From an uncultured Clostridia bacterium (lineage in GTDB: Bacteria; Bacillota; Clostridia; Oscillospirales; Acutalibacteraceae), in contig CALWVC010000028.1 in assembly GCA_944384865.1 (NCBI GenBank), positions 1 to 11,613 of the forward strand: DNA of 11,613 nucleotides, read 5' to 3'. Below, piece by piece: positions 1 through 6,512 of the stretch. The notes beneath the pieces are model-generated. The model saw nothing but the letters and a program-made list of their open reading frames with translations, was not told the origin of the DNA and made no database searches. Made by a program: the position numbers and the translations under genes. Every line of letters starts with the position of its first letter. Position 1 is the stretch's first letter.

Positions 1-59
1 CTACGAGCTGAAGGAAAATATGCCGGAAAAGAAAAAATCATGTGAATAGATTTTGATTT

Positions 60-172
60 AAAATCCGCCAGGGATAGCCTCCGTTTATCAAGAGTTTTAT
101 TATTCAACAACCTTCATTACACCCTCTGGCCGATACAGGCCCAAACCAGAGGTTAAATCATTGGCGGCTTTT
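60..172. repeat. Nested inverted repeat (unassigned structured element)
   Basis: The outer arms 60-70 and 162-172 pair over 10 of 11 positions (single T/C mismatch at 64/168). They enclose a perfect 7-bp inner stem, CCTCTGG at 123-129 with CCAGAGG at 146-152. A shared loop segment (GGCC at 128-131 and 137-140) could give an alternative short stem. Neither arm is followed by a good U-run immediately after a tight stem, so it is not an ordinary terminator. It may be a structured RNA or DNA element, or chance in AT-rich DNA. The strand is unknown. Confidence 0.3.
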
Positions 173-430
173 ACTGTCTATTTTTACTTGGCAAGTTCAT
201 TTAGCTGGTGGTTTGGCTAAATTCTGAAAGTGCCTGGTACCGGCGAGCTTTTTAAGAAACACTTGCATATTTTTTCACTTGCATCAACGGCCTGCCGCCC
301 TGAAAAAGGTGCATCGCCCATGATTTGATTATTTGTCACCTTAGGCATCTTTATTGTTTATCCGAACTCGCTTTGCTTGATGCTTAAAGCGTCAAATGTC
401 TTTGCCGGCAGAGCCGGTGGCTTCCATCAT

Positions 431-467
431 AACAAAAACGACGGCCAGTAGATTAAAATACTGGCCG
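431..467 (-). terminator. Rho-independent terminator of pyk
   Basis: Perfect 9-bp stem CGGCCAGTA (442-450) / TACTGGCCG (459-467) with an 8-base loop. On the minus strand the stem is followed at once by TCGTTTTTGTTATG (complement of 428-441), a U-rich tract, so it fits termination of leftward transcription. It lies about 76 bases beyond the pyk stop codon. The plus-strand side has no U-tract. Confidence 0.8.
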
Positions 468-542
468 ATTAACAATAAACGTCTTATATATGCTGTTTAT
501 TAAAATAGGCAGTGCCATGAAGATCATGGATGCAACTTATTG

Positions 543-1970
543 TTAAATATTTTCGCCGACAACGTGTACCCGCAGCATGTTGGTGGTGCCGGATTTGCCC
601 AGGGGCACGCCGGCGGTAATGACCGCTAAATCGCCGTCTTTGAGCATGCCGGCCGCCTGTGCGGACTGTACCGCGTGGGAGAACAGCATTTCGGTAGTAT
701 TCTCTTCTGCGACCAGGATGGGGGAGATCCCCCAGGACATATTCATTTGCCGTACGGTCTTCGGGTCGGGCGAACAGCCGATGATATCGGTCTGCGGCCG
801 GTATTTGGAAATCATCCGCGCGGTGCTGCCGGATTTGGTAACGGTAATGATTGCCGCAGCATTCAGATCGTGTGCGGCGGCGCAGGTTGCGTGGGAGATT
901 GCGTCTGTGACGTTGCACAGGTTGGTGTGATTTGCCATGCGGAACCGCTTTTTATAATCAATATCTGATTCCGTAACGGCCGCAATCAGCGCCATGGTTT
1001 TGACCGCCTCCACCGGGTGTTGCCCGGCAGCCGTTTCGCCTGAGAGCATAATCGCCGAAGTGCCGTCGTAAACGGCATTGGCAACGTCGGTGGCCTCGGC
1101 GCGGGTAGGACGGGGATTTTGAATCATCGATTCCAACATCTGTGTTGCGGTAACCACCTGTTTGCCGGCCAGATAAGCTTCTTTAATCAGCTTTTTCTGA
1201 ATCATCGGGATTTCCTGCAACGGAATTTCCACACCCAGATCACCGCGGGCAACCATCAGTCCGTCAGATGATTTTAAAATTTCTTCAGCGTTTTCAACGC
1301 CTTCGCGGTTTTCGATCTTGGCGATGATCCGCATGGTTTTACAGCCTAATCGCTCCAACTCTTCTTTGATTAACTCAACGTCTGCCGCGGTGCGGGTGAA
1401 GGAGGTGGCGATGAAATCAAAATCATTTTCTACCGCGAAGCGGATATCAGCCCTGTCCGCAGGGCTGATAAACGGCATGGATACCTTGACGCCGGGGACA
1501 TTGATACCCTTTCGCGCAGAAACATCGCCGCCGTTAATGACTTTACAGGAAATATCCGTTGATGAAACGCTCTGAACCTCCATATCGATCAGGCCGTCGT
1601 CAATCAGAATATGCGCGCCGCGCGTTACGTCGTGCGGTAATCCGGGAAAAGAGATCGACGCCCGGGTTTGATCGCCGACAATGTCTTTGGTTGTTAATGT
1701 AAACTGCTGGCCTTCTTTCAGCGTCACTTTTTTTGTGGAGAAAGCACCCAGTCGGATCTCCGGCCCTTTGGTGTCGGCCAGCAGCGCCACGGGTAGCCCT
1801 AACTCTTCCCGGAGCTTTTTAATCATGTCCACTCGTTTCTGCTGTATTTCATGGGTCTGGTGAGAAAAATTGATACGGGCGACATTCATGCCGGCCAGCA
1901 TCAACTGTTTTAAAACAGCTTCGTTGTCGGTGGAAGGCCCCAGCGTGCAAATGATCTTGGTTTTCCGCAT
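543..1970 (-). CDS. pyk: Pyruvate kinase
   Basis: This 475-residue protein catalyses the last step of glycolysis, phosphoenolpyruvate + ADP to pyruvate + ATP, in the cytoplasm. The N-terminus MRKTKIICTLGPS and ARINFSH (31-37) are classic. DTKGPEIR (66-73) contains Glu71 at the position that is Glu in potassium-dependent enzymes and Lys in potassium-independent ones. The family signature IIAKIENREG (215-224) carries catalytic Lys218 and metal ligand Glu220; ARGDLGVEI (241-249) carries metal ligand Asp244; VTATQMLESM (273-282) carries the catalytic Thr276. The beta-barrel (B) domain spans roughly 70-170 and the C-terminal regulatory domain roughly 350-475. The length is the standard core; the extra PEP-utiliser domain of Bacillus-type enzymes (about 585 residues) is absent. 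The start is supported by AAGGAG (minus strand, 1982-1987) 11 bases upstream, slightly long spacing. The gene appears monocistronic, with its own promoter and terminator. Confidence 0.97.
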   Translation of the reverse strand: MRKTKIICTLGPSTDNEAVLKQLMLAGMNVARINFSHQTHEIQQKRVDMIKKLREELGLPVALLADTKGPEIRLGAFSTKKVTLKEGQQFTLTTKDIVGDQTRASISFPGLPHDVTRGAHILIDDGLIDMEVQSVSSTDISCKVINGGDVSARKGINVPGVKVSMPFISPADRADIRFAVENDFDFIATSFTRTAADVELIKEELERLGCKTMRIIAKIENREGVENAEEILKSSDGLMVARGDLGVEIPLQEIPMIQKKLIKEAYLAGKQVVTATQMLESMIQNPRPTRAEATDVANAVYDGTSAIMLSGETAAGQHPVEAVKTMALIAAVTESDIDYKKRFRMANHTNLCNVTDAISHATCAAAHDLNAAAIITVTKSGSTARMISKYRPQTDIIGCSPDPKTVRQMNMSWGISPILVAEENTTEMLFSHAVQSAQAAGMLKDGDLAVITAGVPLGKSGTTNMLRVHVVGENI

Positions 1971-2038
1971 GTTCTATACAACTCCTTGCAGGGGGATATT
2001 ACCAATAGGGTGTCCGAATCTGCATAAAAAATTATTAA

Positions 2039-2059
2039 ATGTTATACTTAGTATAACAT
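2039..2059. promoter_or_regulatory. Perfect palindrome over the pyk -10 box (candidate operator)
   Basis: ATGTTATAC (2039-2047), a 3-base centre TTA, then GTATAACAT (2051-2059): 9-bp arms without mismatch. It covers the proposed pyk -10 box and start site, a typical place for a repressor. It does not match the catabolite-control cre or Rex consensus sites as I recall them. As RNA it would be a weak AT-rich hairpin without a terminator tail. Confidence 0.45.
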
Positions 2060-2078
2060 AAACCGGAAAATACTGCAA
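2050..2078 (-). promoter_or_regulatory. Candidate sigma-A promoter for pyk
   Basis: On the minus strand TTGCAG (2073-2078) and TATACT (2050-2055) are separated by 17 bases. The -10 box matches consensus at 5 of 6 positions; the -35 box matches weakly (TTG only). Transcription would start near 2043, giving a leader of about 70 bases. The -10 box lies inside the palindrome at 2039-2059. Confidence 0.45.
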
Positions 2079-2137
2079 TTGATGAATATAACAGAAAATC
2101 ATCTATATAAGAAAATAAAAATGGGCATAAAAAACTA

Positions 2138-2166
2138 TTGACTTTTTCAAAGATATACAATATAAT
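2138..2166 (+). promoter_or_regulatory. Sigma-A promoter of the tRNA-Pro gene
   Basis: TTGACT (2138-2143) and TATAAT (2161-2166) with the ideal 17-base spacer, in very AT-rich surroundings: 11 of 12 consensus positions. Expected start is about 2173, leaving a 5' leader of about 24 bases to be trimmed from the tRNA. Such a strong promoter is typical of stable RNA genes. Confidence 0.85.
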
Positions 2167-2196
2167 CTAAAAAGTCGTAAAAAACATAATAGATGT

Positions 2197-2273
2197 CGAG
2201 GCGTGGCTCAGTTTGGTAGAGCGCTGCGTTCGGGACGCAGAGGCCGCAAGTTCAAATCTTGTCGCCTCGACCA
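2197..2273 (+). tRNA. tRNA-Pro (anticodon CGG)
   Basis: This 77-base cloverleaf can be folded by eye. The acceptor stem is CGAGGCG (2197-2203) with CGCCTCG (2263-2269). The D arm is GCTC/GAGC with the GTTTGGTA loop. The anticodon stem is CTGCG/CGCAG around loop TTCGGGA, anticodon CGG at 2231-2233. The variable loop is AGGCC, the T arm is GCAAG-TTCAAAT-CTTGT (one G-U pair), the discriminator is A2270, and CCA (2271-2273) is encoded. It reads CCG proline codons, which are frequent in the neighbouring genes. It stands alone rather than in a tRNA cluster. Confidence 0.96.
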
Positions 2274-2282
2274 GACAGGATC

Positions 2283-2312
2283 ATCCGAGCCGGTTTTCGG
2301 CTCGGATTTTTT
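2283..2312 (+). terminator. Rho-independent terminator between tRNA-Pro and the GH3 gene
   Basis: Perfect 10-bp stem ATCCGAGCCG (2283-2292) / CGGCTCGGAT (2298-2307) with loop GTTTT, followed by a T-run through 2312. It begins 10 bases after the tRNA CCA. The ribosome binding site of the GH3 gene starts at 2314, so any transcript from the tRNA promoter must pass this hairpin before reaching that gene. Confidence 0.9.
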
Positions 2313-2327
2313 CAAGGAGGTATACAT

Positions 2328-5066
2328 ATGGGCAAGGTTGACAGAACGGTTGCCGGATATACGTTGGGTAATCTGAAGCCCGGACCGTTGCCGGAGGTGG
2401 CGCGGCTTGCGCGAACGGCGGCGGCAGAAGGCGCGGTGCTGCTAAAAAACAATAAGCAGGTATTGCCGTTTCAAAAGGGGCAGATCGTTTCTGTATTTGG
2501 CAGAATTCAGTTTCATTATTACAAAAGCGGCACCGGATCGGGCGGCATGGTCAATGTGGAGTATGTAACCAATATTCCGGACAGCCTGCGGAAAAAGGAC
2601 GGGATCCGGCTAAATGAAAAGCTGACGGCTCTTTATAAAGCCTGGGTAGCGGAGCATCCGTTTGAAAAGGGCGAAGGCTGGGCGAAAGAACCCTGGTCGC
2701 AGGAGGAGATGCCGCTGGACGAGCAGACGGTAGCGCAGGCAGCGGCAGAGTCTGATGTGGCGTTGGTGATTATCGGGCGTACAGCCGGCGAGGATAAGGA
2801 TAATTTCGACGGACCGGGCAGTTTGCGGGTAACGGATACTGAACTGGATATGCTCAAAAAAGTCCGCAAATATTTCGAGAAAGTCTGCGTTGTATTAAAT
2901 ACCGGAAATATCATGCATACTCCCTGGGTGCAGGAGCTGGATATCGACGCGCTGCTGTATGTCTGGCAGGGCGGCTTTGAGGGCGGCAATGCCGCCGCCG
3001 ATCTGCTGTGCGGCGATGTGACCCCCAGCGGCAAGCTCAGCGACACCATTGCGTGCAGTATGGACGTTTATCCGGCGCACAGCAATTTTGGAAGTAAGGT
3101 CGAAAATTTTTATCAGGAAGACATTTATGTAGGCTATCGTTATTTTGAAACGGTGGCGAAAGAACAGGTCGTGTATCCGTTTGGCTTTGGCCTGTCTTAT
3201 ACGACGTTTCATGTGGATACCCGGGATGTATCTGCGGCTGACGGGACGATTACGGTAACGGCGGAGGTGTCCAATACCGGGTCCTACAGCGGCAAAGAGG
3301 TTGTACAGGTGTATTTCGGCGCGCCGCAGGGCAAGCTGGGCAAACCGCTGCGGGAACTGATTGCATATCAGAAGACCGACACGCTGCAGCCCGGTGAGAG
3401 CCAGACGCTGCATATTTCGTTCCCGGTTGCGGCTATGGCGTCTTATGATGACAGTGGGATCACCGGCCATAAATCTTGTTATGTTTTGGAGGCCGGGGAT
3501 TACGGTATTTATGTAGGCACCGATGTGCGCAGCGCGAAAATTGCATACAGATATACAATAGAGGAATTGCTCGTGACACAGCGGCTGCAGGAGGCGTTGG
3601 CGCCGATTAAGGATTTTGAGCGGATGCATCCGGTTCGCCAGCCGGACGGCAGCTATCAGATGGAATATGAACCGGTTCCGAAGCGGACGGTAGATCTGCT
3701 GAAACGGATTCGGGAGAACCGACCGCAGACGCTGACCCAGACCGGAGACAAAGGCATTAAACTGATAGATGTGCAAACCGGCCGGCATACAATGGAGGAT
3801 TTTGTCGCACAGTTCTCCACGGCGGATCTGGCGGCAATTGTGCTGGGCGAAGGAATGTGCAGCCCCAAGGTTACCCCCGGAACAGGCAGTGCATTCGGCG
3901 GGGTGACAGATCAGTTGCTGCACTTCGGCATCCCGGTCTGTTGTACGACCGACGGCCCGTCGGGTCTGCGTCTGGACGATGGCGATAAAGCCTCCAGCCT
4001 GCCCAACGGCACGCTGCTGGCTTGCACCTGGAATAGCGCGCTGATCGAAGAACTGTTTGTATATGAAGGCGTAGAGATGTGTTCTTATCATATCGATGCG
4101 CTGTTGGGGCCGGGCATCAATATTCACCGGCATCCGCTTAATGGCCGGAATTTTGAATATCTGTCAGAGGATCCATATCTGACCGGTAGCATCGCCTGTG
4201 CGATTGTAAAGGGTATCGGGCAGTCTCATGCGACGGCGACCATTAAACACTTTATCGCCAACAACCAGGAAATCGGCCGAGGAGAAGCGGATTCGGTCAT
4301 TTCCGAGCGGGCGATTCGTGAAATTTATCTGAAAGCCTTTGAAATGTGTGTTAAACAGGGGCATGCAACCACGATTATGACCACATATAATCCTACCAAT
4401 GGCTTCTGGAATGCAGGCAACTATGATTTGAACACAACCATTCTGCGTGGTGAATGGGGCTATGACGGCATTGTCATGACCGACTGGTGGGCAAAGATCA
4501 ACGATGCGGAAAATATGCCGGGAGACACCCATAAAATCAAGGCGATGGTTCGGGCGCAGAACGATGTGTATATGGTAACCGACGATGCCGCTTCCTACCC
4601 CAATGATATTATGGAAGGACTGGAGTCGGACTATATTACCATCGGGGAGCTGCAGCGCTGTGCGATGAATCTTTGCCGCTATATTATGCGTTCTCCGACT
4701 TTTGAACGGTATGTGGCCAACGGTTGTAAAGTGGAGAGTCAGCTGCGGGAACGGATGGAGCAGCTGCATTGCTTCTTTGAACTGTCGGATGTACAGTCAG
4801 GGCGGGAGTATGATTTTCTGCTGGAGGAGACCAGCACATTTGTGGTGGCGATTGAAATCGTATCAGATGAATCCAGATTGTCGCAGATGCCGGTTTCGGT
4901 GTTGGTCGATCAAAAGAACATGGCCGGTATGATGGTAAACGGGACAGGCGGCGCTCCGGTGATGCATTATGGCCGGGAGGTCACGGTGATGAAAGGTGCG
5001 CATAAGCTCAGGCTGGAATTCAGCGACAGCATGCTACGGGTGAAGAGCGTACAGTTTTTAAAATAA
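2328..5066 (+). CDS. Glycoside hydrolase family 3 protein with swapped domain order (beta-glucosidase-like)
   Basis: This 912-residue probable cytoplasmic beta-glycosidase has no signal peptide. Domain order is reversed relative to usual GH3 enzymes. The (alpha/beta) sandwich domain comes first (about 25-290; AEGAVLLKNN at 33-42, WQGGFEGGNAAADLL at 213-227, PFGFGLSYTTF at 284-294). A fibronectin-III-like domain follows (about 305-400; EVVQVYF, LRELIAYQK). The TIM barrel is last (about 490-790), with DGPSGLR (542-548), GRNFEYLSEDP (606-616), KHF (640-642) and MTDWW (717-721). Asp719 is the expected nucleophile; Glu155 in RTAGEDKDNFD is a candidate acid/base. Residues about 820-912 form an extra beta-rich tail, possibly carbohydrate-binding. 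This inverted layout is known from Ruminococcus albus and Butyrivibrio fibrisolvens beta-glucosidases. The start at 2328 is chosen because AAGGAGG (2314-2320) lies 7 bases upstream; an earlier in-frame ATG at 2259 falls inside the tRNA. The exact substrate cannot be read from sequence. Confidence 0.9.
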   Translation: MGKVDRTVAGYTLGNLKPGPLPEVARLARTAAAEGAVLLKNNKQVLPFQKGQIVSVFGRIQFHYYKSGTGSGGMVNVEYVTNIPDSLRKKDGIRLNEKLTALYKAWVAEHPFEKGEGWAKEPWSQEEMPLDEQTVAQAAAESDVALVIIGRTAGEDKDNFDGPGSLRVTDTELDMLKKVRKYFEKVCVVLNTGNIMHTPWVQELDIDALLYVWQGGFEGGNAAADLLCGDVTPSGKLSDTIACSMDVYPAHSNFGSKVENFYQEDIYVGYRYFETVAKEQVVYPFGFGLSYTTFHVDTRDVSAADGTITVTAEVSNTGSYSGKEVVQVYFGAPQGKLGKPLRELIAYQKTDTLQPGESQTLHISFPVAAMASYDDSGITGHKSCYVLEAGDYGIYVGTDVRSAKIAYRYTIEELLVTQRLQEALAPIKDFERMHPVRQPDGSYQMEYEPVPKRTVDLLKRIRENRPQTLTQTGDKGIKLIDVQTGRHTMEDFVAQFSTADLAAIVLGEGMCSPKVTPGTGSAFGGVTDQLLHFGIPVCCTTDGPSGLRLDDGDKASSLPNGTLLACTWNSALIEELFVYEGVEMCSYHIDALLGPGINIHRHPLNGRNFEYLSEDPYLTGSIACAIVKGIGQSHATATIKHFIANNQEIGRGEADSVISERAIREIYLKAFEMCVKQGHATTIMTTYNPTNGFWNAGNYDLNTTILRGEWGYDGIVMTDWWAKINDAENMPGDTHKIKAMVRAQNDVYMVTDDAASYPNDIMEGLESDYITIGELQRCAMNLCRYIMRSPTFERYVANGCKVESQLRERMEQLHCFFELSDVQSGREYDFLLEETSTFVVAIEIVSDESRLSQMPVSVLVDQKNMAGMMVNGTGGAPVMHYGREVTVMKGAHKLRLEFSDSMLRVKSVQFLK

Positions 5067-5079
5067 CAGATTGATTTGG

Positions 5080-5114
5080 GGCGCGGCATTTTTTGGATGT
5101 CGCGCCATGTTTTT
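5080..5114 (+). terminator. Rho-independent terminator after the GH3 gene
   Basis: 10-bp stem GGCGCGGCAT (5080-5089) / ATGTCGCGCC (5097-5106) with one G-U pair and a T-rich 7-base loop, followed by ATG and TTTTT (5110-5114). It begins 13 bases after the GH3 stop codon and separates that gene from the cell-wall genes. Confidence 0.85.
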
Positions 5115-5119
5115 ATATT

Positions 5120-5182
5120 GGGTCGCGAACATAGCGCGATCGCCCACGGTTTGACCGGCGATGCAGCCGGCGAAAAACCATG
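5120..5182 (+). other. Two consecutive hairpins upstream of the GHL10 lipoprotein gene (possible structured leader)
   Basis: Hairpin A: GGG-TCGCG (5120-5127) pairs with CGCGA (5135-5139) and CCC (5143-5145) around a TCG bulge. Hairpin B: GGTTT (5148-5152) pairs with AAACC (5175-5179), extendable by CA/TG past a C-A mismatch; an internal loop GA/CGAA; then CCGGC (5155-5159) pairs with GCCGG (5166-5170) over loop GATGCA. C5145 can join either hairpin but not both. No confident promoter is seen between the GH3 terminator and the gene; TATATT (5114-5119) is a possible -10 box without a good -35. I do not recognise a known riboswitch class. Confidence 0.35.
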
Positions 5183-5240
5183 AAACATGTACGGCTTTTT
5201 GACGGATCGGGCGCATATATTGCAACAGGGCGGTGATGAT

Positions 5241-6452
5241 TTGAAACGGTTTATAATATGGTTAGCGTTGTTTTCAGTACTTCTTTGTGGTTGTGAAACG
5301 ACGCCCGAGCCTGTGCAAACCCGGACAGAGGAACTGCGCGGCGTCTGGATTTCTTATTTGGAGCTGGATTTTGAAGATAAGTCGGAATCAGGCTTTCGGC
5401 AACAGATCGGACAGATGTTTCAAAAGATCGCAGATTTAGGGCTGAACAGCGTATTTGTACATGTCCACAGTCATTCAGACGCTTATTATCCCTCGGCGTA
5501 TTTCCCGTGGTCGCGTTATATCGCGGGTGAGCAGGGCAAAGATCCGGGTTATGATCCGCTGGCCATTATGCTGGAAACAGCCAGGCAGTATCAGCTGCAA
5601 TTTCATGCCTGGATCAATCCGTTCCGGGTATCGACAGATCAGGATCTGTCTAAACTTTCAGACGATCAGCCGGCGAAAGTGTTTTTAACAGACGCGGATA
5701 TGTCCAACGACAGCTATGTGGTACAGACCGGGCAGGGGATCTATTTAAACCCGACGGCGCCGCAGGTGCAGAAGCTGTTGATCGACAGTATCACGGAGCT
5801 GATCACCAACTATGCGGTGGATGGCGTGCACTTTGACGATTATTTTTATCCGACGACCGACGCGGGATTTGACCGGGTGCAATATGAAAGCTACCGGCAG
5901 GCCGCAGGGGAGGACGCCATGGAGCTGGCAGACTGGCGGCGTGCGAACATTGACAGTTTTATCAGCGGCGTATACCGGGCGGTCAAAGCAGTAGATGATT
6001 CTATCGTGTTTGGTATCAGCCCGCAGGCAAATATACAGACCAATTTTCAAACGCTGTATGCCAATGTGGAGAAATGGGGCAGTACCGACGGTTATGTGGA
6101 TTATCTGATGCCGCAGATTTATTTTGGATTTGACTATCCCGAACCGGCAGATGCGGCGCAGTCGTTCCGATTTGATAACTGCGCAAATGCCTGGTCGCAA
6201 TTGATTGAGGAAAGTATTTGCCGGTATTATGCAGGGCTGGGACTATATCGCAGCGGTGAGATCGTTGAAACAGAATCAGGGGAAAGCAGGGAGTGGGTCG
6301 AACAGACCGACGTGATCCAAAGACAGGTGGAATATCTGCGTGGAATTTCTGATTGTCAGGGCTTTGTCCTGTATTCCTATGGCAGCATGGAAGCAAATCA
6401 GCACGCAAAGGAAGAATGCGCCAATCTGCGGCAGTTGTTGGGAGGCGCTTGA
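5241..6452 (+). CDS. GHL10/DUF187-family glycosidase lipoprotein (YngK/DigH-like)
   Basis: This 403-residue protein belongs to the glycosyl-hydrolase-like 10 family, whose E. coli member DigH (YddW) cleaves peptide-free peptidoglycan glycan strands. Starting at TTG 5241, the N-terminus reads MKRFIIWLALFSVLLCGC: two basic residues, a hydrophobic core and a lipobox LCGC, so Cys18 would be lipidated and the enzyme anchored outside the membrane. An upstream in-frame ATG at 5187 would add an acidic 18-residue extension and lacks a ribosome binding site; the TTG has only a modest GGTGA/AGGG signal. Family motifs: ELRGVWISYLELDF (31-44), YYPSAYFPWS (82-91), FHAWINPFR (121-129), DGVHFDDYFYP (194-204, with the likely catalytic aspartates 199/200), ISPQANI (259-265) and YLMPQIYFGF (289-298). 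The barrel is complete. It lies directly before a cell-wall amidase gene, consistent with wall remodelling. The substrate is inferred from the family. Confidence 0.88.
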   Translation: MKRFIIWLALFSVLLCGCETTPEPVQTRTEELRGVWISYLELDFEDKSESGFRQQIGQMFQKIADLGLNSVFVHVHSHSDAYYPSAYFPWSRYIAGEQGKDPGYDPLAIMLETARQYQLQFHAWINPFRVSTDQDLSKLSDDQPAKVFLTDADMSNDSYVVQTGQGIYLNPTAPQVQKLLIDSITELITNYAVDGVHFDDYFYPTTDAGFDRVQYESYRQAAGEDAMELADWRRANIDSFISGVYRAVKAVDDSIVFGISPQANIQTNFQTLYANVEKWGSTDGYVDYLMPQIYFGFDYPEPADAAQSFRFDNCANAWSQLIEESICRYYAGLGLYRSGEIVETESGESREWVEQTDVIQRQVEYLRGISDCQGFVLYSYGSMEANQHAKEECANLRQLLGGA

Positions 6453-6477
6453 ATCCCGCCGAAAAATCAGATATAAT
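6449..6477 (+). promoter_or_regulatory. Sigma-A promoter for the amidase gene
   Basis: TTGAAT (6449-6454) and TATAAT (6472-6477) with a 17-base spacer. The -35 box overlaps the TGA stop (6450-6452) of the lipoprotein gene. The expected start is near 6484, about 29 bases before the chosen ATG. The amidase can therefore be expressed independently, although no terminator separates it from the lipoprotein gene. Confidence 0.7.
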
Positions 6478-6512
6478 ATGAAACAACAATATCGTGTGGG
6501 ATGGAGCGGAGC

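Larger units (their letters stand above)
1..542. other. Non-coding stretch downstream of pyk with several inverted repeats
   Basis: No open frame of convincing length or codon use is seen on either strand. The first 49 bases could be the 3' end of a rightward gene: reading from base 2 gives a Lys/Glu-rich tail ending in TAG at 47-49, and reading from base 1 gives another short tail ending in TGA at 43-45. With so little sequence neither can be claimed. The rest is AT-rich and dotted with small inverted repeats: 49-54 with 60-65; 60-70 with 162-172; 123-129 with 146-152; 199-205 with 216-222; 369-374 with 386-391; and 442-450 with 459-467. The last is the pyk terminator. The others have no assigned function. 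Confidence 0.6.

Noticed and set aside
217..348. Minus-strand 43-codon open frame (starts MPKVTNN, ends in a VPGTF motif)
   Set aside because: Only a very weak ribosome binding site, no recognisable family, and it overlaps inverted repeats. VPGTF-like ends arise from the GTGCCTGGTACC-type motif (230-241) and are not evidence of a gene.
2197..2273. tRNA-Pro as an attachment site of an integrated element
   Set aside because: No integrase, no repeat of the tRNA 3' end elsewhere in the window, and the downstream genes look native in composition.
2259..2327. Upstream ATG extending the GH3 protein by 23 residues
   Set aside because: This segment is encoded by the tRNA 3' end and the terminator, and has no ribosome binding site; the ATG at 2328 has an ideal one.
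2895..4133. Long minus-strand open frame (412 residues) inside the GH3 gene
   Set aside because: Antisense shadow of a well-supported GH3 coding frame; the translation is Arg/His/Ile-rich with no recognisable motif.
5151..5179. TTGACC (5151-5156) as the -35 box of a promoter for the lipoprotein gene
   Set aside because: No acceptable -10 box lies 16-18 bases downstream; the bases there are AAAACC-like and part of a hairpin.
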